The notes under the pieces: model-generated
Told to the model about the DNA's origin: nothing
What the model saw: only the letters and a program-made list of their open reading frames with translations
Database searches by the model: none
Translations under genes and position numbers: made by a program
In this document: positions 59,212 to 64,000 of the stretch, piece after piece
Position numbering within the stretch: position 1 is the first letter of the stretch
How the letters are laid out: every line of letters starts with the position of its first letter
Assembly: GCF_010731115.1 (NCBI RefSeq)
Contig: NZ_AP022616.1
Location: 1,922,001 to 1,986,000, forward strand
Origin: Mycolicibacterium phocaicum
GTDB taxonomy: Bacteria > Actinomycetota > Actinomycetes > Mycobacteriales > Mycobacteriaceae
DNA length: 64,000 bases
Direction of reading: 5' to 3'

Positions 59212-61170
59212 ATGCGCATGATGCGGCAGCTCTGGCTGATGATCTCGGTCCTGATCGTGGCGACGCTGCTGGCCCCGGCCGCATTCGCCGAGCCGCCGCT
59301 GCGGCTGCCGGACTATGTCACCGACCAGGCGGGCGCGCTGAACTCGCAGCAACGCAGCGAGGTCAACGGCGCCGTGCAACAGCTGTACGACAAGCGCGGT
59401 ACCCGGCTGTGGGTCGTCTACGTCGACAGCTTCTCCGGGGCAAATCCCCGCGACTGGGCGGAAAGCACCTGGCGCAAAAGCTTTCTGGGCAACCACGACG
59501 CAATCCTTGCCGTGGCGATCCAGGATCGCGCCTACGCGCTCCTGGCCCCGGAGGCCGCAACCGGTGACGTGGACGTCGACCGCCTGCGCCAGGAGGTCGT
59601 CGAAGCCAAGCTGCACGACGGGGACTGGGCGGGGGCGGCCGTCGCTGCCGCCGACGGACTTCGCGGGGCGTCGTCTGCGCCGTTCAACTGGGTGGGCCTG
59701 GTGATCGCGCTCGCGGTCATCGGCGTCGCGTTCGCCGGGCTCATCTGGTGGGCCCGGCGGCGTCGCCGGCAGCGTCGGCAGGCCGATCTCAACGCCGCAC
59801 AGCAGGCTGACGCCACCGATCCCGCGGTCCTGGCGAAGATGTCACCGGAGACGCTGGAGGACCTGTCCAAGTCGATCCTCGTCGAGGTCGACAACGCCGT
59901 GCGCACCAGCGACAACGAGCTGGCGCTGGCCGTCGGCGAGTTCGGCGAGCGCGACACCGCGCCGTTCACCACCGCGGTGCAGAACGCGAAAGCCGCCATG
60001 GCGCAAGCGTTCAGCGTGCGCCAGCGGCTCGACGACGCAGTGCCCGAGACGCCGCAACAGCGCCGGGAACTGCTGACGCAGGTGGTCCTCGCGGCGGCCC
60101 GCGCCGACCGAGAACTCGAGGACCGGCGCACCGCCTTCCATCAGCTTCGCGACCTGGTGATCAACGCCCCGACGCGGCTCGAGGCCCTCACGCAGCAGAT
60201 GGTGGCCCTGACAGCGCGCATCGAGCCGGCCCAGCAGACCCTCAACGGGCTGCACGGCCAGTTCACGGAATCCGCGCTGGCCTCGGTGGCCGGCAACGTG
60301 GACGGCGCCAGAGAGCGGCTGACGTTCGCCGACCAGAACATCACCGCCGCGCGCGGTTTGGTCAGCAAGCCCGCCGACAGTCAGGCTGCCCTGGTCAACG
60401 CCATCCGCGCTGCCGAGTCGGCGTTGGGTCAGGCACAACGCCTGCTGGATTCGGTCGACAGTGCCGCGACCGATATCGCCCACGCCATCAGCGCCCTGCC
60501 CGCCGCGATCACCGATATCCAGAACGGCATCAAGGCCGCGGAAGCGGTACCGCCCGGCACGCACTACCCCGAGCTGACGGCCGCGCGTACCGCTGCGGTG
60601 CAAGCGGTTTCGAACGCCCAGGCGTCGGGCACGGCCGATCCGCTGAGCGCATTCACCCAACTGACCGCCGCCGATTCGCAGCTGGACAAGCTCCTCGCGA
60701 CCATCTCCGAAGAAACCGCCGCAATGAACCGGCTGCGGCAGTCGTTCGGTCAGGCACTGCTGGCGGCGCAGTCCCGCGTGCGCGGCGTCTCCGATTTCAT
60801 CGACACCCGCCGCGGCAGCGTCGGCTCCGAAGCCCGCACCCGGCTGGCCGAGGCGCAGCGCCGCCTCGAAGCCGCACAGGCGGCGCAGGCCACCGACCTG
60901 CCGGCGGCCATCGAACAGGCCAACGCCGCAGACGCCCTGGCCGCCCAGGCCCAGAACCTGGCCGACAACGACGTCCGCGCCGCCCGCCAGGCCTACGCCG
61001 GGACCGGCACGAGCACCGCCGGCGACATCGGCGGCATCATCATCGGCGGAATCCTGTCGGGCATGATCCGCGGCGGCGGCAGTGGCGGCGGCAGCCACGG
61101 GGGTGGTTGGAGTTCAACGAGTTTCGGCGGTTCCGGCGGCGGGTTCTCCGGCGGTGGGGGCCGGTTCTAG
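59212..61170 (+). CDS. TPM-domain membrane protein (Rv2345-like)
   Basis: This 652-residue protein has a signal peptide ([18 protein letters not shown]) and an extracytoplasmic TPM domain (residues 30 to 155: [58 protein letters not shown]). A membrane helix lies at about 165-185 followed by a basic RRRRRQRRQ stretch. About 400 residues of long, Ala/Gln/Glu-rich coiled coil follow. The end is Gly/Ser-rich ([29 protein letters not shown]). It corresponds to M. tuberculosis Rv2345 next to dgt. The function is unknown; TPM relatives bind or hydrolyse phosphates. Confidence 0.87.
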   Translation: MRMMRQLWLMISVLIVATLLAPAAFAEPPLRLPDYVTDQAGALNSQQRSEVNGAVQQLYDKRGTRLWVVYVDSFSGANPRDWAESTWRKSFLGNHDAILAVAIQDRAYALLAPEAATGDVDVDRLRQEVVEAKLHDGDWAGAAVAAADGLRGASSAPFNWVGLVIALAVIGVAFAGLIWWARRRRRQRRQADLNAAQQADATDPAVLAKMSPETLEDLSKSILVEVDNAVRTSDNELALAVGEFGERDTAPFTTAVQNAKAAMAQAFSVRQRLDDAVPETPQQRRELLTQVVLAAARADRELEDRRTAFHQLRDLVINAPTRLEALTQQMVALTARIEPAQQTLNGLHGQFTESALASVAGNVDGARERLTFADQNITAARGLVSKPADSQAALVNAIRAAESALGQAQRLLDSVDSAATDIAHAISALPAAITDIQNGIKAAEAVPPGTHYPELTAARTAAVQAVSNAQASGTADPLSAFTQLTAADSQLDKLLATISEETAAMNRLRQSFGQALLAAQSRVRGVSDFIDTRRGSVGSEARTRLAEAQRRLEAAQAAQATDLPAAIEQANAADALAAQAQNLADNDVRAARQAYAGTGTSTAGDIGGIIIGGILSGMIRGGGSGGGSHGGGWSSTSFGGSGGGFSGGGGRF

Positions 61171-61177
61171 GTCGGCT

Positions 61178-62017
61178 CTAGCCTTGGGCGGCCGCGACGC
61201 GGGCGCGTTCCCGCATCGACGCCACCACCCCACCGTCGTTCAGGATGTCGGTGCCCGTGAGGTACCCGGCCTTGTCACTGACGCAGAACGCGAACAGCTC
61301 GGCCATCTCCTCGGCTTTGCCCCAGCGCGGCACGGCGGCGTTCACGACCATCGCGCCGGCGCCCGCGTCTGCCTCGAGTAGCCCCATCTCGGTGTCGACC
61401 GAACCCGGTGACACCGACACGATGCGCAGCCCCTTGGCGTTGAAGCGTTCGGCCTGCGAACTGCTGTACCACTTGACGAAGTTCTTGCTCACCCCGTAGG
61501 CCATGCCCGAGCGCAGGTCCTCGGGCGCGAACCCGCAGGCCGCTTCGATCCCGGCCAGGAACGCCGCCTCGTCGGTGAGTGCCAGCGGGAACTTGGCCGT
61601 CGGGATGATCTCCTCGGGCAGCAGATGCGCCGCCATCGACGCCACATTGACGATCGCCGCGCCCGCATCCGCGAAGCGGTAGAAGGCCTCGTTGACGTTC
61701 ACCGTGCCGACCGCATTGGTGCGCGCCACGTAATCCGCCGGCCCCATGCTCGGACTGACGCCGGCGGTGTGGATCACCGACGCGATCGGGCCGAACTCTG
61801 TTGCGGTGGCGAATAATTGGTCCACCGCGGCACGGTCGGTGACATCGGCGTGGACCGGTAAGGCGGCGATCCTGAGAGCGGTCACTTCCGCCGCCGCGGC
61901 GTCGAGACGATCCTGACGCACGTCGGCCAGCACCACCATATGGTCCCGACCGACGATCTTGGCCGTCGCCAGGCCCATCCCACCGGCACCGCCGGTGATC
62001 ACCGAAATGCGCGTCAT
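61178..62017 (-). CDS. Short-chain dehydrogenase/reductase
   Basis: This 279-residue SDR has the cofactor motif TGGAGGMG near residue 8 (a Gly-rich variant of TGxxxGxG) and an NAD-type acid after the second strand (VVLADVRQDRL). The catalytic S..YxxxK set is in IVNVASMAAHLL and GMAYGVSKNFVKW. It resembles 3-alpha-hydroxysteroid dehydrogenase-like SDRs (insert between strand 5 and the active site). The substrate is unknown. It ends seven bases from the convergent TPM-domain gene. A hairpin upstream separates it from the lipoprotein gene. Confidence 0.87.
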   Translation of the reverse strand: MTRISVITGGAGGMGLATAKIVGRDHMVVLADVRQDRLDAAAAEVTALRIAALPVHADVTDRAAVDQLFATATEFGPIASVIHTAGVSPSMGPADYVARTNAVGTVNVNEAFYRFADAGAAIVNVASMAAHLLPEEIIPTAKFPLALTDEAAFLAGIEAACGFAPEDLRSGMAYGVSKNFVKWYSSSQAERFNAKGLRIVSVSPGSVDTEMGLLEADAGAGAMVVNAAVPRWGKAEEMAELFAFCVSDKAGYLTGTDILNDGGVVASMRERARVAAAQG

Positions 62018-62061
62018 GCCTCTGCACGCTATACCGAGAGCGCGACGGGATCGCCGACGGG

Positions 62062-62081
62062 TGCTGAGAGACTGCTCAGCA
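62062..62081 (-). terminator. Hairpin after the effector-lipoprotein operon
   Basis: TGCTGAG-agactg-CTCAGCA forms a 7-base stem just downstream of the minus-strand stop of the lipoprotein gene at 62087. It separates that operon from the SDR gene. Confidence 0.5.
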
Positions 62082-62086
62082 GCGCG

Positions 62087-62521
62087 CTACGTGGTGTACA
62101 GCGACAGGTGGACGTACACCTCGTCGGGCCCGCGTTCGTCGACGACGATCTCGCGGTTGACCACCTTGTGGTCCTTGGTGGTGACCTTGTCCTGCAGGAA
62201 AAGCGGCTTGGGCGCGGTGGCCGGCGCCGGTCCGGCGAGCACCGTGATGGTCTTCGGAACCTCGGACGGCCGCGGCTGCTCCGAGAACTGGGCCAGGAAG
62301 TCGCGAAGCTGACTGTCGGTCAGCCGCAGGGACAGGCGGTAGCGGGTGTCCCGGCCCGAATCGGTGGCGGTGGCAAGGACCTGCGCACCCTGCGGCAGCG
62401 TCACATCGCCGAACGCCGCGGCCGTCTCGGCAGACACCTTCGGGCCTCCTCTTTTCTCGGTCGAACACGCGGAGAATGCACACACCACCAGGACGGCGGC
62501 CAATACGCCGAGGTACCGCAT
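62087..62521 (-). CDS. Lipoprotein coupled to a WXG-type effector gene
   Basis: This 144-residue lipoprotein has signal LGVLAAVLVVCAFSACSTEK with lipobox F-S-A-C (modified C19). The mature part is a small alpha/beta domain (GDVTLPQGAQVLATATDSGR, YRLSLRLTDSQLRDFLAQFS, KVVNREIVVDERGPDEVYVH). Its ATG overlaps the TGA of the upstream effector-like gene (ATGA), so the two are made in a fixed ratio. No known family is recognised. A lipid-anchored immunity or chaperone partner is one inference from this arrangement. Confidence 0.75.
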   Translation of the reverse strand: MRYLGVLAAVLVVCAFSACSTEKRGGPKVSAETAAAFGDVTLPQGAQVLATATDSGRDTRYRLSLRLTDSQLRDFLAQFSEQPRPSEVPKTITVLAGPAPATAPKPLFLQDKVTTKDHKVVNREIVVDERGPDEVYVHLSLYTT

Positions 62522-63720
62522 CACCGGGGCACCCCGTCGTACGTTGCGACCGACGACGCTCCCGCGATCTCGAATTCCCTTGCCATGCCGGCGGTCTGGA
62601 GGCCGCCCATGTCCTTGTCGGTGATGGTGATCGGTCCCACCTCGGTCTCCTTGCCCTCGTCCCAGTTGTACTGATCCGCCACGTTCACCTGCGATTCGAC
62701 GTGTACGCGTGGCTGCCCGCCCGGGGTGTCCGGCGGATAGACGGTGACCACCCCGCCGACCGACATGTCGACGCCGCCGACAGCGTGGTACCAGTCGGGA
62801 TTGGCCTCGGCATCCATGTAGTAACCGTCCCAGCCGGTCCGGAACGCCACGGGTTGGCCGTACTGCCCCGTCGCCGCAGCCTCCGCAGCGATCCGGTTGA
62901 CCTCGTCGTTGACCTTCGCGTCGGCGCGCGCCCGCATCTGCGGGATGTCGTTCATCATCGAGTTCACGTCCAGCTTGTAGGGCGTCCCGGTGTTGTCCAG
63001 GTAGTGGTCGAGAAGGTCGGCCGCGTGCGGCCACTTCAGACCGATCACCGGCAGCCCGGCTTCGATGGCGGCCTTGAAGGCGGCGTCGTCACCGCGCGCG
63101 TACCACGGCTGTGAGCCCCATTCCCCGGACCCGCCATCATGTTTCGCCCATGGCGGCGGCGCCGGAATGGCGTCTCCGGGGTGTTTGTCGGCGGGCTTGT
63201 CGTTCGGATCGCCGGGATCGTGTCCGTCCCGCCCGGTGATTTCGTCGTAGCCCGAACCGATCTCGCGGATGCGCGCCGCGATGGCATCCATATCCGCGTT
63301 CGACCGATTGAGGATGTCGGCGATCTCAGCGGTTCCTTTGGCCACCACGGGAAGCAACGCACGGTCGCCCTCGGCGGTGGGCGGCACGCTGGCGGCCGCG
63401 TCGACCACCCATTGCTTGACGGAGTCGAGGTCGCGACGGCCCGCCGTCACCACGGCGGCCGACCGGTCGACCTCGACGCCGAGGCGCCGGTCGAGTTCGG
63501 CGAGCCTGCCGATGGCCCCGGCATGCGCGCGATTGCGATCGTCGTATGCCTCGGCCGCGGTGCCCGACCACTCCCCACCGGGCGCCGCAGACAGCACTGT
63601 GCCGCGCAATTCGTGGAACTGGTCGCTCATGTCGAATTCGGCACCACCGACCGGCGTACCGGCCCCGAACGTCGCGCGCGCGTCGTCCCACGTCGACAGA
63701 AATGCGCCGAGAATCGTCAC
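62521..63720 (-). CDS. Candidate type VII secretion substrate with WXG-type N-terminal domain and unknown C-terminal domain
   Basis: This 399-residue protein has residues 1 to about 150 that form a helical hairpin with W51-S-G53 (GGEWSGTAAEAYDDRNRAHA), similar to EspA/EspE or WXG100-superfamily N-terminal domains of ESX substrates. A Pro/Asp-rich linker (about 160-205) follows. The C-terminal domain (about 225-399) has YKLDVNSMMNDIPQMRARAD, FRTGWDGYYMDAEANPDWYH, VESQVNVADQYNWDEGKETE and MGGLQTAGMAREFEIAGAS, a pattern seen in actinobacterial secreted polymorphic proteins but of unknown activity. It has no Sec signal. It is coupled to a downstream lipoprotein. Confidence 0.65.
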   Translation of the reverse strand: MTILGAFLSTWDDARATFGAGTPVGGAEFDMSDQFHELRGTVLSAAPGGEWSGTAAEAYDDRNRAHAGAIGRLAELDRRLGVEVDRSAAVVTAGRRDLDSVKQWVVDAAASVPPTAEGDRALLPVVAKGTAEIADILNRSNADMDAIAARIREIGSGYDEITGRDGHDPGDPNDKPADKHPGDAIPAPPPWAKHDGGSGEWGSQPWYARGDDAAFKAAIEAGLPVIGLKWPHAADLLDHYLDNTGTPYKLDVNSMMNDIPQMRARADAKVNDEVNRIAAEAAATGQYGQPVAFRTGWDGYYMDAEANPDWYHAVGGVDMSVGGVVTVYPPDTPGGQPRVHVESQVNVADQYNWDEGKETEVGPITITDKDMGGLQTAGMAREFEIAGASSVATYDGVPR

Positions 63721-63818
63721 TGTCGCCCCCTCCGGCGTCCCTTACCCCTTGGCTCACAAGCCTATTTGAGTCCGAGCCCCGTTCCCGGCGGCAATTTCAC
63801 GCGCGCAGTCCCCCAATA

Positions 63819-63852
63819 GAACTGCCCCTCTCCCGCAGGAAAGGGGCAGTTC
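63819..63852 (-). terminator. Terminator hairpin of glyS
   Basis: Arms 63819-63829 and 63842-63852 form a perfect 11-base stem with a 12-base loop, 18 bases beyond the minus-strand stop of glyS. There is no strong T-run (TATT follows). Confidence 0.7.
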
Positions 63853-63870
63853 GCCTGCTCGGCAGAAGCG

Positions 63871-64000
63871 TCAGCAGCCCTTGAGGCGCACCGCGAGGTA
63901 GTCGCTGACGGCGTCGATGGCGACGCGCTCCTGCGTCATGGCGTCCCGCTCACGGATCGTCACGGCGTGGTCCTCGAGCGAGTCGAAGTCGACCGTGATG
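63871..64000 (-). CDS. glyS: Glycine--tRNA ligase, C-terminal end only
   Basis: The last 43 codons are visible, reading [39 protein letters not shown] and KGC before TGA at 63871-63873. This matches the C-terminal anticodon-binding end of bacterial alpha2 glycyl-tRNA synthetases, where VTIRERD and RVAIDxVxxYL are conserved. The start lies beyond the window. In M. tuberculosis glyS is Rv2357c, consistent with the local gene order. Confidence 0.88.
   Translation of the reverse strand, partial: ITVDFDSLEDHAVTIRERDAMTQERVAIDAVSDYLAVRLKGC

Overview
The window is chromosomal DNA of a mycobacterium, most likely a fast-growing, environmental Mycolicibacterium-type species rather than a tuberculosis-complex strain. 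The evidence is the high GC content, an MmpS/MmpL pair, mycothiol-dependent formaldehyde dehydrogenase, F420-dependent LLM oxidoreductases, a resuscitation-promoting factor, a haemophore-related protein, DUF732 and LppP-type exported proteins, a 13E12/DUF222 HNH protein under a perfect mycobacterial SOS box, and many genes that look leaderless. From 40.9 to 64 kb the gene order and orientation follow my memory of the M. tuberculosis block Rv2314c-Rv2317-uspC, Rv2325c-Rv2327, lppP, Rv2342-dnaG-dgt-Rv2345 and glyS, with segments lost or replaced between anchors. No insertion sequence, prophage, integrase or CRISPR array was seen.

Layout. 0-11.9 kb is metabolic: a truncated Baeyer-Villiger monooxygenase, a DUF3145 protein, a purine permease, a class C beta-lactamase-fold hydrolase, mscR with a coupled metallo-beta-lactamase-fold hydrolase, a SABATH methyltransferase, a gluconate module (gntP-gntK with a divergent FadR/GntR regulator), two exported proteins and an SDR. 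12-16 kb holds an MmpS-MmpL-Rv0455c-like operon, which resembles the siderophore export machinery. 16-21.2 kb carries a catabolic-looking operon (F420 oxidoreductase, epoxide-hydrolase-like enzyme, zinc alcohol dehydrogenase) facing an AraC regulator, then a serine-less HSL-fold pseudoenzyme coupled to a cupin. 21.2-34.6 kb is envelope-rich: a Pro/Ala-rich anchored protein, a membrane esterase, Rpf, a DyP peroxidase with a small partner, a haemophore-like protein, a lipoprotein, a dispanin-like protein, a secreted beta-trefoil and a FUSC exporter, plus an unusually AT-rich gap at about 25.1-25.5 kb.

34.6-40.9 kb holds a tRNA with a CAT anticodon, a PhyH-type dioxygenase with a thioesterase, the SOS-controlled 13E12 gene, an AhpD-like protein and a threonine aldolase. 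40.9-50.7 kb is the conserved TldE/TldD, UspABC, ECF transporter, MarR and LppP core. 50.9-55.9 kb is variable: a secreted glycoside hydrolase with Thr/Pro repeats, an ANTAR protein, a GNAT, a DUF2382 protein, small membrane and secreted proteins, and tRNA-Asn. 56-64 kb has dnaG, dgt, a TPM-domain protein, an SDR, a candidate type VII secretion effector overlapping a lipoprotein gene, and the 3' end of glyS.

The most promising items for new biology are the WXG-type effector/lipoprotein pair (62.1-63.7 kb), the DyP peroxidase/partner pair (27.7-29.5 kb), the pseudo-hydrolase/cupin pair (20.0-21.2 kb) and the MmpS-MmpL-Rv0455c-like operon. Family and synteny calls come from recognising the translated sequences; no database search was run.
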